Notes: generated from the letters alone by a model not told the origin. A DNA stretch of 14,750 nucleotides from Comamonadaceae bacterium (GCA_947460065.1 CANHGF010000018.1:1-14750), one strand, 5' to 3'. Numbered from the stretch's first letter, positions 7,139 through 14,200 are shown. Program-made: numbers and translations.

Positions 7139-7384
7139 TCAGCCGCCGACTGCCTCGCCCACGCACTTCTTCACATTGCTGTTCTTGGCTGCGCCCGCCA
7201 GCTTCTTCTCGGCCGCTGCCGCCTCGCACTTGGCTTGGGCGTCGGCCTCACATTTCTTCATGAAGGAATTCTTAGCGGCACCGGCCAGCTTCTTTTCGGT
7301 CGCTGCCGAGCTGCAGGTGGGCTCAGCGGCGTGGACTTGCAGTGACAGCAGAGCTGCGGCGATCAGGGTGATGAATAGGCGCAT
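7139..7384 (-). CDS. Small secreted PsiF-repeat protein
   Basis: This is an 81-aa exported protein. Residues 1-20 are a signal peptide (MRLFITLIAAALLSLQVHAA) with cleavage predicted before Glu21. The mature part contains two near-identical PsiF repeats, EKKLAGAAKNSFMKKC (30-45) and EKKLAGAAKNSNVKKC (59-74), separated by a short Ala-rich, Cys-containing linker. PsiF repeats were named for the phosphate-starvation-inducible protein of E. coli, and their molecular function is unknown. Each repeat ends in KKC, and further Cys residues at 24 and 53 could form disulfides in the periplasm. The ATG at 7384 is chosen because it begins the signal peptide. No clear SD precedes it. It lies 87 bp downstream of the ABC ATPase gene on the same strand. 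No Pho box was identified. Confidence 0.88.
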   Translation of the reverse strand: MRLFITLIAAALLSLQVHAAEPTCSSAATEKKLAGAAKNSFMKKCEADAQAKCEAAAAEKKLAGAAKNSNVKKCVGEAVGG

Positions 7385-7471
7385 GGCTGGTTCACAAAGT
7401 AGTGACAAAGAGCGCGCAGCCTACCACGGCTGGGAAGCTCTTGCGCCATTTGCGACCTCCCTCAAGGGCGA

Positions 7472-8089
7472 TCAGGCCTGTCGGTCCAGGTCGATGGTCG
7501 CAGCCAGCGGCACGCCCTCGGGCGGCAGGTAATCGGCCACCAGCAGCGCCTGCTGCCCTGCGGCGGCCAGGGCCCTGAAATGCGTCAGCAAAAAGGTGAT
7601 CGAGGGTGCATCCAGGGCGGTAAAGGGTTGGTCCAGCAGGGCCAGCCGGCCGGGCTGCGCCAAAGTCGCCGCAATGAAAACCTTGCGCCGGCTGCCGGTC
7701 GAGAGCTGGTACAGAGGCTTGGCCAGATGCGGCTCCAGCGACAGGCCGGCCATCAGCTCAGGCAGGCGGTTGTGCGAGCCTGCCGGCACCAGCTGCTCCA
7801 AGATGTCCTGCACCACGGTCTGGTCAAAAGCCGGATCGCTGGCCTCGTGCCAAGCCACCTGCTGGGCCAGCTCCTCGGCCTGCAAGGGCCGGTCGGTGGC
7901 AATGCTGCCGGCCTGTGGGCTGAGCCGACCGGCCAAAAGGCGCAGCAGCGTGGTCTTGCCGCGCCCCTCGTCACCACCCAGCCAGCTCACCCCGGCAGGC
8001 AGGGTAAAGCTCAAGCCGTCAAACAGCGGCCGCTGGGCCTGCGCAAAGGCAAAGCGCAAGCCCTGGACGTGGAGCAAGGGAAGGCTCAT
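7472..8089 (-). CDS. Orphan ABC-type ATPase with altered catalytic residues
   Basis: This is a single ABC nucleotide-binding domain of 205 aa from the ATG at 8089. A TTG at 8098 would add three residues, and neither start has a visible SD. It has no membrane segments, and no permease gene is adjacent. Walker A is GDEGRGKTT (39-47). The signature is LSTGSRRK (129-136), a variant of LSGGQ. Walker B is LALLDQP (149-155) with a D-loop FTALD (156-160). The residue after the Walker B Asp153 is Gln154 (codon CAA), where ABC ATPases normally have the catalytic Glu. The H-loop position reads LLVADY (182-187) with no His. Its size and the DQPFTALD segment resemble CcmA-like standalone ATPases, but no ccm genes are present. 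It may bind ATP and hydrolyse it slowly, acting as a switch rather than a pump motor. That role is inference. Confidence 0.85.
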   Translation of the reverse strand: MSLPLLHVQGLRFAFAQAQRPLFDGLSFTLPAGVSWLGGDEGRGKTTLLRLLAGRLSPQAGSIATDRPLQAEELAQQVAWHEASDPAFDQTVVQDILEQLVPAGSHNRLPELMAGLSLEPHLAKPLYQLSTGSRRKVFIAATLAQPGRLALLDQPFTALDAPSITFLLTHFRALAAAGQQALLVADYLPPEGVPLAATIDLDRQA

Positions 8090-8110
8090 AGGAGACAAAT
8101 TGAGGGGCGC

Positions 8111-8135
8111 AAAAAAAATCCGCCAGCGGCGGATT
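8111..8135 (-). terminator. Rho-independent terminator after the 50-aa membrane protein gene
   Basis: A perfect 8-bp stem, AATCCGCC (8117-8124) paired with GGCGGATT (8128-8135), encloses a 3-nt loop. Read on the minus strand it is followed by eight T residues (8118-8111). It lies 46 bp past the stop of the small gene at 8181-8333 and should end that transcript. The ATPase gene starts only about 20 bp further on, so it either depends on read-through or has a promoter overlapping this structure. A 10-bp direct repeat, TTGAGGGGCG, flanks the hairpin at 8100-8109 and 8137-8146. Confidence 0.85.
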
Positions 8136-8180
8136 CTTGAGGGGCGATGACGGCCGCGTTGGCCGCCAAACCTCAGGCCG

Positions 8181-8333
8181 TCAGGCCATGGCCACTGCGA
8201 TGAAGGCCAGCAGGAAAATCAGCACCCCACCGACCACGGGCAGCACGATGGGAATCAGCGGCAAGATGGCCCTCAGGGGGTCTTCCTGGTGACCTTGATC
8301 GGCTGCGTGCGATGGGTGTTCTGGATGGCTCAT
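8181..8333 (-). CDS. Small single-pass membrane protein (50 aa), function unknown
   Basis: This short gene runs from an ATG at 8333-8331 to a TGA at 8183-8181. GGAG, 7 bases before the ATG, is a good SD. The protein starts with a His-rich, charged, soluble part (MSHPEHPSHAADQGHQED), followed by one long hydrophobic segment from about residue 22 to 50 (ILPLIPIVLPVVGGVLIFLL and on to the C-terminus). This predicts a single membrane span with its C-terminal end in or at the membrane. A strong terminator follows 46 bp later. Together, SD, terminator and sharply two-part composition make it a real gene despite its size. The His-rich head could bind metal or associate with a larger membrane complex, but no partner is evident. 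I do not recognise a named family. Confidence 0.75.
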   Translation of the reverse strand: MSHPEHPSHAADQGHQEDPLRAILPLIPIVLPVVGGVLIFLLAFIAVAMA

Positions 8334-8408
8334 GATGGGGCTCCGACTTCAGTAGAGCTGGGATTTTAGCGGTTCGCAAAGCCTCAACCAGCCGCCGGGC
8401 CGAAAATC

Positions 8409-8431
8409 GGTGTCTGACCCCAATTAATTTT
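8409..8431. repeat. Short intergenic motif tctgaccccaattaatttt
   Basis: A sharply AT-rich, motif-like stretch (tctgaccccaattaatttt at 8413-8431) stands out in a G/C-rich intergenic region. From memory, very similar GGGGTCAGA/TCTGACCCC plus AATT strings recur between genes in many Proteobacteria, often near small mobile elements. No transposase or inverted partner is visible here. It sits between the divergent starts at 8333 and 8588. It could be a remnant of a mobile repeat or simply part of the promoter region. Confidence 0.35.
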
Positions 8432-8526
8432 GCGGCCTTCGCAACTGCGCAGCCTTGTAGTCACACTCCAGCCACGTTCAGTGGCCCCCTGGCATAAACT
8501 CTTTGCTCGAACCCAAGCCTTACCCA

Positions 8527-8563
8527 GGCCCGGCTTTTCATCGGGCCCATCCACAAGATGGGC
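8527..8563 (+). promoter_or_regulatory. Two mutually exclusive hairpins in the leader of the fused oxidoreductase gene
   Basis: The first stem pairs GGCCCG (8527-8532) with CGGGCC (8542-8547) across a 9-nt loop. The second pairs GCCCATC (8545-8551) with GATGGGC (8557-8563) across a 5-nt loop. They share bases 8545-8547, so only one can form fully. The second ends about 10 nt before the aggaga ribosome binding site of the gene starting at 8588. Such an arrangement can regulate translation or transcription in a leader, but short stems arise easily in G/C-rich DNA and no ligand or transcription start is known. Confidence 0.3.
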
Positions 8564-8587
8564 TGAACCTTTTCAGGAGACAGATCC

Positions 8588-11500
8588 ATGAATGCCCCTG
8601 TGCCCGAGCACATCCTGCGCGCGCTCGATACGGTGACCCTCGACGACAAGTACGCCCTCGACCGAGGGCTTGCTTTTATGAGCGGCGTGCAGGCCCTGGT
8701 GCGCCTGCCCATGCTGCAGCGCCAGCGCGACCAGCAGCAAGGCAAGAACACCGCCGGCTTCATCAGCGGCTACCGGGGTTCGCCCCTGGGCGGCTATGAC
8801 CAGGCGCTGTGGAAAGCCAAGGATCATCTGCAGACCCAGCACATCCATTTCCAGCCCGGCGTCAATGAAGAGCTGGCTGCCACCGCCTTGTGGGGCACCC
8901 AGCAACTGGGTTTTGCGCCGCCGGGCAGCAACAAATTCGACGGCGTGTTTGGCATCTGGTACGGCAAGGGCCCCGGCGTGGACCGCTGCTCCGATGTGTT
9001 CAAACATGCCAATATGGCGGGCACCACGCCCTGGGGCGGGGTGCTGGCGGTGGCCGGCGACGACCATGTGGCCAAGAGTTCCACCGCGGCCCATCAGAGC
9101 GACCATATTTTCAAGGCCTGTGGTCTGCCGGTGTTCTTCCCGGCCAGTGTGCAGGAAATCCTCGACTTCGGGCTGCATGCCATTGCCCTGAGCCGATATG
9201 CCGGCGTGTGGTCAGGCATGAAGACCATCCAGGAAATCGTCGAGTCCTCGGCCAGCGTGCAGGTCGACGCTGACCGGGTGCAGATCGTGCTGCCCGAGTT
9301 CGCCATGCCGCCCGGCGGCGTGCACATCCGCTGGCCCGATACCGCACTGGAACAGGAGGCGCGACTGTTCGAGCACAAGTGGTATGCGGCGCTGGCCTAT
9401 ATCCGCGCCAACCGGCTCAACCGCACGGTGATCGAGGGCGCCCATGGCGGCCGCGACGACCGCTTTGGCATCATCGCCAGCGGCAAGGCCTACAACGACA
9501 CCCGGCAGGCCCTGGTCGACCTGGGCCTGGACGACGCCACCTGCCGCCGCCTGGGTCTGCGGGTGCACAAGGTGGGTGTGGTCTGGCCGCTGGAGGCCCA
9601 GACCACCCGTGAATTTGCCACCGGCCTGCGCGAAATTCTGGTGGTCGAGGAAAAGCGCCAGTTCATCGAATACCAGCTCAAGGAAGAGCTCTACAACTGG
9701 CGCGACGACGTGCGCCCCGATGTGCTGGGCAAGTTTGACGAGGCCGGCGCTGACCACAGTGGCGGCGAGTGGTCACAGCCCAACCCGAGCGCCCACACCC
9801 TGCTGCGCGCCAACGCCGACCTGAACCCGGCCATCGTCGCGCGCGCGATTGCCCGCCGGCTTAAAAAAGTCGGCCTCGACGCCGACACCACGGCGCGCAT
9901 CGACGCCCACCTGGCGCTGCTCGAGGCCAAGGAGCGCTCGATGCAGATGCTCAACCTGGGCGCATCGGCCGAGCGCACGCCCTGGTTTTGCTCGGGCTGC
10001 CCGCACAACACCTCGACCCGGGTGCCCGAGGGCTCGCGCGCCATGGCCGGCATAGGCTGCCACTTCATGGCGCTGTGGATGGACCGTGCCACCGCCGGCT
10101 TTACCCAAATGGGCGGCGAAGGCGTGCCCTGGGTGGGCCAGGCGCCCTTCGTCAACGAGCAGCATGTGTTTGCCAACATCGGCGACGGCACCTACTTTCA
10201 CAGCGGCCTGCTGGCCATCCGCCAGAGCATTGCCGCCGGCGTGAACATCACCTACAAGATCCTCTACAACGACGCGGTGGCCATGACTGGCGGCCAGCCG
10301 GTGGGCGAGCGGCCCGAAGGCCACAGCGTGCCGCAGATCGTGCAGTCGGTGCTGGCCGAGGGGGCCAGCCAGGTGGTGGTGGTCACCGACGAGCCCCAGA
10401 AATACCAGGGCGTGAACCTGGCACCGGGCGTGGCCGTTGAGCACCGCGACGAGCTCGACCGGGTGCAGCGCCAGCTGCGCGAGGTGCGCGGCTGCAGCGT
10501 CATCGTCTACGACCAGACCTGCGCCACCGAAAAACGTCGCCGTCGCAAGCGCGGCAGCATGGTCGACCCCGACCGGCGCGTCATCATCAACGAGCTGGTG
10601 TGCGAGGGCTGCGGCGACTGCAGCGTGCAGTCCAACTGCCTGTCTGTCGAGCCCCTGGAGACCGAGTTCGGCCGCAAGCGCCAGATCAACCAGAGCAGCT
10701 GCAACAAGGACATGAGCTGCCTCAAGGGCTTTTGCCCCAGCTTTGTCACCGTCGAAGGCGGGCAGCTGCGCCGCAAAAAAGGTGGCTCCGGTCTGCCCAA
10801 CCCCTATGACGAAGCCCGCTTCGGTACCCTGCCCGAACCGCAGCGCCCCACCCTTGATGGCCGCGCCGATCCGGTCTGGGGTCTGGTGGTGGCCGGCGTC
10901 GGCGGCACCGGGGTGATCACCATCGGCCAGCTGCTGGGCATGGCGGCCCACCTGGAGGGCAAGGGCGTGTTCACGCAAGATGCGGCCGGCCTGGCGCAAA
11001 AAGGCGGCAGCACCTGGAGCCATGTGCTCATTGCCCAGCGCCCTGAGGACCTGCACACCACCCGCGTGGCGACCGCCGCCGCCGACCTGGTGCTGGCTTG
11101 CGACCCCATCGTGGGCGCGCACAAAGAAACCTTGATGCGCCTGCGCGCAGGCCGCAGCAAGGTCGCGCTCAACGGCCATACCGCGCCGACCGCCGGCTTT
11201 GTCAAGGACGGCAACTGGAGCAGCCCGGGCAGCGCCTGCCAGGCGCAGCTCGCCGATGCGGTGGGCGAAGCGGCAGTGGCCGCTTTCGATGTGGATACCG
11301 CAGCGCTCAAGTTGATGGGAGACAGCCTGTATGCCAACCCCATGCTGCTGGGCTTTGCCTGGCAAAAGGGCTGGATCCCGCTGGAGCTGGCCTCGCTGAT
11401 GCGCGCCATCGAGCTCAACGCGGTGGCCATCGACCAAAACAAGGCGGCTTTTTCCTGGGGAAGGCGCGCTGCCCACGATGGTGCGGCGGTGCAGCGCCTT

Positions 11501-12199
11501 TATGCCCAAGGCCAGGTCATCAGCATGCCGGCGCGACGTCAAAGCCTCGAAGATCTGGTGCAGAGGCGCTTTGAATTCCTCAGCGCCTACCAAGACAGCG
11601 CCTACGCCCATCGCTACAGCGCCATGGTCGAGCGGGTGCGCCAAGCCGAGCAGGCCGCAGGCGGGCGTACCGATTTGGCCGAAACCGTGGCGCGCAATCT
11701 GTTCAAGCTCATGGCCTACAAAGACGAATACGAGGTAGCACGCTTGCACACCGACGCCGCCTTTGGGCAGAAGATCGAGAGCTTGTTCGAGGGCGATTAC
11801 AAAGTGGTTCATCACCTGGCGCCGCCGCTGCTCTCACGCCGCAACGCGCAGGGCCACCTGGTCAAGGCCCGCTTCGGCCCCTGGGTGCGAAGCGCCTTTG
11901 CGGTGCTGGCGCGGCTCAAGGGCCTGCGCGGCAGCGCTTTCGACGTGTTCGGCTACACCGAAGAACGCCGCAGCGAGCGCGCCCTGATCGGCCAATACCT
12001 CGACAGCCTGGAAGAAATCATGGTGGGCCTAAGCCCGGCCAGCCTGCCGGCGGCCATTGAGCTGGCGCGCATCGCCGAGCAGATCAAGGGCTTTGGCCAT
12101 GTGAAGGCCCGGCATCTGACGGCGGCGCAGACCCAGTGGCAAGAGCGCCTGCAAGCGTTTCGCGCCGCTGCGCGCTCGCCGGCACGGCAGGCGGCTTGA
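8588..12199 (+). CDS. Fused indolepyruvate:ferredoxin oxidoreductase family protein
   Basis: This large thiamine-diphosphate and iron-sulfur enzyme of 1203 aa fuses the alpha/beta-type and gamma-type parts of 2-oxoacid:ferredoxin oxidoreductases. Its family oxidises aryl 2-oxoacids such as indolepyruvate or phenylpyruvate to acyl-CoA plus CO2 and reduced ferredoxin. In order it has: an N-terminal pyrimidine-binding domain (GFISGYRGSPLGGYD near 57-71); the CSGCPHNTS cysteine motif (C468, C471); the diphosphate-binding motif starting GDG (532-534) and continuing to ILYND; an iron-sulfur segment with Cys672, 675, 678, 683, 705, 711 and 716; a gamma domain beginning GVGGTG (770-775) with the typical AAGLAQKGG segment; and a C-terminal extension from about 920, matching the DUF6537-type tail of this fused class. 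The ATG at 8588 has a strong SD (aggaga). The gene is alone on its strand between a divergent and a convergent intergenic region, with no ferredoxin gene nearby. The family is certain and the preferred substrate is not. Confidence 0.95.
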   Translation: MNAPVPEHILRALDTVTLDDKYALDRGLAFMSGVQALVRLPMLQRQRDQQQGKNTAGFISGYRGSPLGGYDQALWKAKDHLQTQHIHFQPGVNEELAATALWGTQQLGFAPPGSNKFDGVFGIWYGKGPGVDRCSDVFKHANMAGTTPWGGVLAVAGDDHVAKSSTAAHQSDHIFKACGLPVFFPASVQEILDFGLHAIALSRYAGVWSGMKTIQEIVESSASVQVDADRVQIVLPEFAMPPGGVHIRWPDTALEQEARLFEHKWYAALAYIRANRLNRTVIEGAHGGRDDRFGIIASGKAYNDTRQALVDLGLDDATCRRLGLRVHKVGVVWPLEAQTTREFATGLREILVVEEKRQFIEYQLKEELYNWRDDVRPDVLGKFDEAGADHSGGEWSQPNPSAHTLLRANADLNPAIVARAIARRLKKVGLDADTTARIDAHLALLEAKERSMQMLNLGASAERTPWFCSGCPHNTSTRVPEGSRAMAGIGCHFMALWMDRATAGFTQMGGEGVPWVGQAPFVNEQHVFANIGDGTYFHSGLLAIRQSIAAGVNITYKILYNDAVAMTGGQPVGERPEGHSVPQIVQSVLAEGASQVVVVTDEPQKYQGVNLAPGVAVEHRDELDRVQRQLREVRGCSVIVYDQTCATEKRRRRKRGSMVDPDRRVIINELVCEGCGDCSVQSNCLSVEPLETEFGRKRQINQSSCNKDMSCLKGFCPSFVTVEGGQLRRKKGGSGLPNPYDEARFGTLPEPQRPTLDGRADPVWGLVVAGVGGTGVITIGQLLGMAAHLEGKGVFTQDAAGLAQKGGSTWSHVLIAQRPEDLHTTRVATAAADLVLACDPIVGAHKETLMRLRAGRSKVALNGHTAPTAGFVKDGNWSSPGSACQAQLADAVGEAAVAAFDVDTAALKLMGDSLYANPMLLGFAWQKGWIPLELASLMRAIELNAVAIDQNKAAFSWGRRAAHDGAAVQRLYAQGQVISMPARRQSLEDLVQRRFEFLSAYQDSAYAHRYSAMVERVRQAEQAAGGRTDLAETVARNLFKLMAYKDEYEVARLHTDAAFGQKIESLFEGDYKVVHHLAPPLLSRRNAQGHLVKARFGPWVRSAFAVLARLKGLRGSAFDVFGYTEERRSERALIGQYLDSLEEIMVGLSPASLPAAIELARIAEQIKGFGHVKARHLTAAQTQWQERLQAFRAAARSPARQAA

Positions 12200-12222
12200 G
12201 GGCAGGGTCCGCAGCCGCGTCC

Positions 12223-12247
12223 CATCGCGCCGGGGCGGCGCTCCCAC
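12223..12247. repeat. Half copy of the palindromic element (3' half)
   Basis: The stretch CATCGCGCCGGGGCGGCG followed by CTCCCAC (12223-12247) matches the 3' end of the complete element at 12447-12533 with one mismatch. The 5' half expected upstream is missing, and the sequence runs straight into the 34-bp repeat array. It lies 24 bp after the oxidoreductase stop codon. This half copy suggests that the array was built by a duplication that cut through an element. Confidence 0.7.
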
Positions 12248-12445
12248 ACCCACTGAGCAGGCCTGGGATGAACCTTCCCTCACCATGTGAGCGGGCCTGG
12301 GATGAGTCTTCCCACACCTTCTGAGCAGGCCTGAGATGAATCTTCCCACACCTTCTGAGCAGGCATGAGATGAACCTTCCCACTCCCTCTGAGCGGGCCT
12401 GGAACGAAGCTTCCCTCACCCTGTGAGCAGGCCTGGGACGAAGCC
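12242..12445. repeat. 34-bp tandem repeat array, five full units plus partial ends
   Basis: Units begin with TGAGC(A/G)GGC at 12254, 12288, 12322, 12356 and 12390, an exact 34-bp period. A sixth, partial unit runs from 12424 to about 12445, and a 12-bp partial unit (tcccacacccac) precedes the first. The consensus core is TGAGCAGGCCTGGGATGA followed by ACCTTCCCACACCTTC. Units differ by a few substitutions each, so the array is not very recent. It fills the convergent gap between the oxidoreductase and the M48 protease genes (the 361 bp 12200-12560 hold no gene). Repeats are directly abutting with no unique spacers, so this is not CRISPR. The array contains stop codons and no convincing coding frame. 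Confidence 0.93.
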
Positions 12446-12446
12446 T

Positions 12447-12533
12447 GTGGGAGCTGCGCCCTCGCAGCGATGCTGCCTTGGTTCAAGCGCAGGGCTTGTT
12501 TGAAGGCCGCATCGCGCCGAGGCGGCGCTCCCA
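12447..12533. repeat. Complete palindromic element (87 bp), related to the elements at 6742-7110
   Basis: The element is bounded by GTGGGAG (12447-12453) and CTCCCA (12528-12533). The outer arms pair as GGGAGCtGCGCC against GGCGGCGCTCCC, and an inner GCGATGC pairs with GCATCGC. A second inverted segment (GCCTT...AAGGC) lies near the centre. The first 27 bases are the same as in the 88-bp elements of the 137-bp repeat, while the centre differs. Transcribed in either direction it would form a long hairpin between two convergent genes, where it could end or protect both mRNAs. That function is inferred. Confidence 0.85.
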
Positions 12534-12560
12534 TCCTCACGGACAAGCGCCGTGCGCGGC

Positions 12561-14129
12561 TCAGCGGTTGCTGCGGTCCTGCAAAGCCTGCTCGCGCAGC
12601 TGCGCTTGAAACTGGCGGGCCCGGGTGTCGATGATCGAGGCCTCGATATGCAGATTGGTACCTGCAAGCCCGGTTGTGCTTTGCCGAAGCAGGTCTTGCG
12701 CCGCCTTGAGCCGGTCGACAGCACCCTGGTAGTCGAACTGCACCGCCCGGCCCTCGGCATCGGCGCGCACAGACTGCAGCAGCTGACCCTGCTGCTGGCG
12801 CGCCTGAGCCAGCAAGGCCCAGGCGGTGGCATCGCGCGGGTACAGGCTGACCCAGCTTTGCAGGCGCTCGCTGACCTCGGCGGCGCGCCCGGCCAGCAGC
12901 AGGGCTCGGCCCTGTATCAGCAGCTCGGCACGCGAGGGGGTCGCGCTCCAGCTCACCAGCGCAGCGCTGCGACTCGCATCGCCCAACAGGGTTTCCACAT
13001 CGATGGCCAGCAGCCGGGCGGCCTGCCCCACCTGAGGCCCGCCACCGGCCAGGCTCATTACCTTGGCCACCAGCTCCCGGGCGTCGGCGGCCTCGCGCAA
13101 GCGCGCGGCGGCCAGGGCTGCGGCATAGAACACCGACAGGCTTTGCTCCCGGCTCGCAGAAGCTGCGAGCCGGCGCGCTTGCTGCAACTGCGCCACCATG
13201 GCGTCCGGCCCGGCCTCGCTGAGCACCCGCGCGCGACCGGCCATCATCGCGTGCCAGGCCGCGCTGGGCAAGTTGCCGGGGCGTGCGGCCGGGGCTGACT
13301 GGGCTTGGGTGCGGGTGCGGGCATCGGCAATGCGCTCGGTGGTCAGCGGGTGCGAGCGCAAATAGGGAAAGGAGCCGTTGTCGTTGAAGCGGTTGGCCTG
13401 CTGCAGCTTCTCAAACATGGCGCTGGCGCCCTCAGCGCTGAAACCAGCTTCGGTCATCAGGCCAAAACCCACCCGGTCGGCCTCGCGCTCCATGTCGCGT
13501 GAAAAATTGAGCTGACCCTGCATGGCCACCGCCTGCCCGCCCACCAAGGCCGCATTGGCCGCGTTGGTGCTGCGGCCGGCGGCCAGCACGCCCAAAATCA
13601 TGGCGGCGACCAACCAGGGCGTCTGGTTCTGCTGCTGGGTCAGCATGCGGGCGATGTGGCGCTGCGTCACATGGCTGAGCTCGTGGCCCATGACCGCCGC
13701 CAACTCATCGGACGTGCCTACCGCCGCAATCAGCCCGGTGTGCACGCCCAGGTAACCGCCGGGCAGCGCAAACGCATTGACGCTGCGGTCGCGCACCAGA
13801 AAAAGCTCCCAAGCAAAACGCTCCTGCAATTCAGCACTCAGATCGCCGCGCAAACGCGCCGCTTTCACCAGCGGCTGCCAAACCTCTTGCAAATAGTCGC
13901 CCAGCACCGCGTCGTCAATCCAATCCGGATCACGGTAAATGCTGCGGGCGATGCGGTCGCCCAGACGCCTTTCGCTGGCGATCGACAGATCCACCCCATC
14001 GCCCAGCGCCGGCAGAGCCTGCGGCACGCCGCCCGGCTGGGCCGGGGCCAGCGTGCTGTGCAAGGCCATCAGCAAGGCGGCCAGGGCGGCGCGCCAGCGG
14101 GGCTTGGAATTGGGTTGAGGGTGTTTCAC
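12561..14129 (-). CDS. bepA: BepA-like periplasmic M48 metalloprotease with TPR-type C-terminus
   Basis: This is a zinc metalloprotease of 522 aa. BepA (YfgC) of E. coli works in the periplasm on outer-membrane protein and LptD assembly. Residues 1-31 are a signal peptide (basic start, hydrophobic [15 protein letters not shown], cleavage near AQ). The catalytic motif is HELSH (His149-His153, with catalytic Glu150), the third zinc ligand is Glu216 in EREADRVG, and His260 in [10 protein letters not shown] matches the regulatory His246 region of E. coli BepA. From about residue 270 to the end, Ala-rich helical segments (for example [21 protein letters not shown]) fit tetratricopeptide repeats. 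The reading frame starts with GTG at 14129, which gives the complete signal peptide. The next internal ATG would cut it. No strong SD is seen. The gene is divergent from moaC, with 71 bp between the starts. Confidence 0.92.
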   Translation of the reverse strand: MKHPQPNSKPRWRAALAALLMALHSTLAPAQPGGVPQALPALGDGVDLSIASERRLGDRIARSIYRDPDWIDDAVLGDYLQEVWQPLVKAARLRGDLSAELQERFAWELFLVRDRSVNAFALPGGYLGVHTGLIAAVGTSDELAAVMGHELSHVTQRHIARMLTQQQNQTPWLVAAMILGVLAAGRSTNAANAALVGGQAVAMQGQLNFSRDMEREADRVGFGLMTEAGFSAEGASAMFEKLQQANRFNDNGSFPYLRSHPLTTERIADARTRTQAQSAPAARPGNLPSAAWHAMMAGRARVLSEAGPDAMVAQLQQARRLAASASREQSLSVFYAAALAAARLREAADARELVAKVMSLAGGGPQVGQAARLLAIDVETLLGDASRSAALVSWSATPSRAELLIQGRALLLAGRAAEVSERLQSWVSLYPRDATAWALLAQARQQQGQLLQSVRADAEGRAVQFDYQGAVDRLKAAQDLLRQSTTGLAGTNLHIEASIIDTRARQFQAQLREQALQDRSNR

Positions 14130-14143
14130 GTCTGTGCTGGGGG

Positions 14144-14172
14144 TTAGGCTTGCGGCAGCGCCATCTTATGAT
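14144..14172 (+). promoter_or_regulatory. Putative sigma70 promoter of moaC
   Basis: A -10 hexamer TATGAT (14167-14172, one mismatch to TATAAT) stands 17 bp after a weak -35-like TTAGGC (14144-14149). Transcription would begin near 14179, leaving a leader of about 20 nt that contains the aaagga ribosome binding site of moaC. The site lies in the 71-bp divergent gap and must overlap the promoter of the protease gene. The weak -35 limits confidence. Confidence 0.4.
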
Positions 14173-14200
14173 CGCAGGTCTTTGTAAAGGAATCGTTTCG

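Noticed and set aside
6742..7345. Overlapping plus-strand open frames across the 137-bp repeats
   Set aside because: They repeat the same peptide once per DNA unit because the period is not divisible by three and each frame happens to lack stops. There is no SD or domain, and the PsiF-repeat gene on the other strand explains the right part.
4875..7532. An 885-codon open frame on the plus strand
   Set aside because: It runs antisense through the CoA-transferase, the pirin, the repeat array and the PsiF-repeat gene. The translation is low-complexity His/Gln/Gly/Arg-rich with no domain. It is a shadow of G/C-rich codon use.
9773..11815. A 680-codon open frame on the minus strand
   Set aside because: It is antisense to the fused oxidoreductase, whose motifs are unmistakable. 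Composition is His/Ala/Gly-rich and shows no recognisable domain or SD.
12242..12445. A CRISPR array
   Set aside because: The 34-bp units abut one another with no unique spacers, and no cas genes are present.
12029..12546. Small minus-strand open frames through the 34-bp repeats
   Set aside because: The peptides are repetitive translations of the DNA repeat (SQARS-type strings) in several frames. No start signal is seen.
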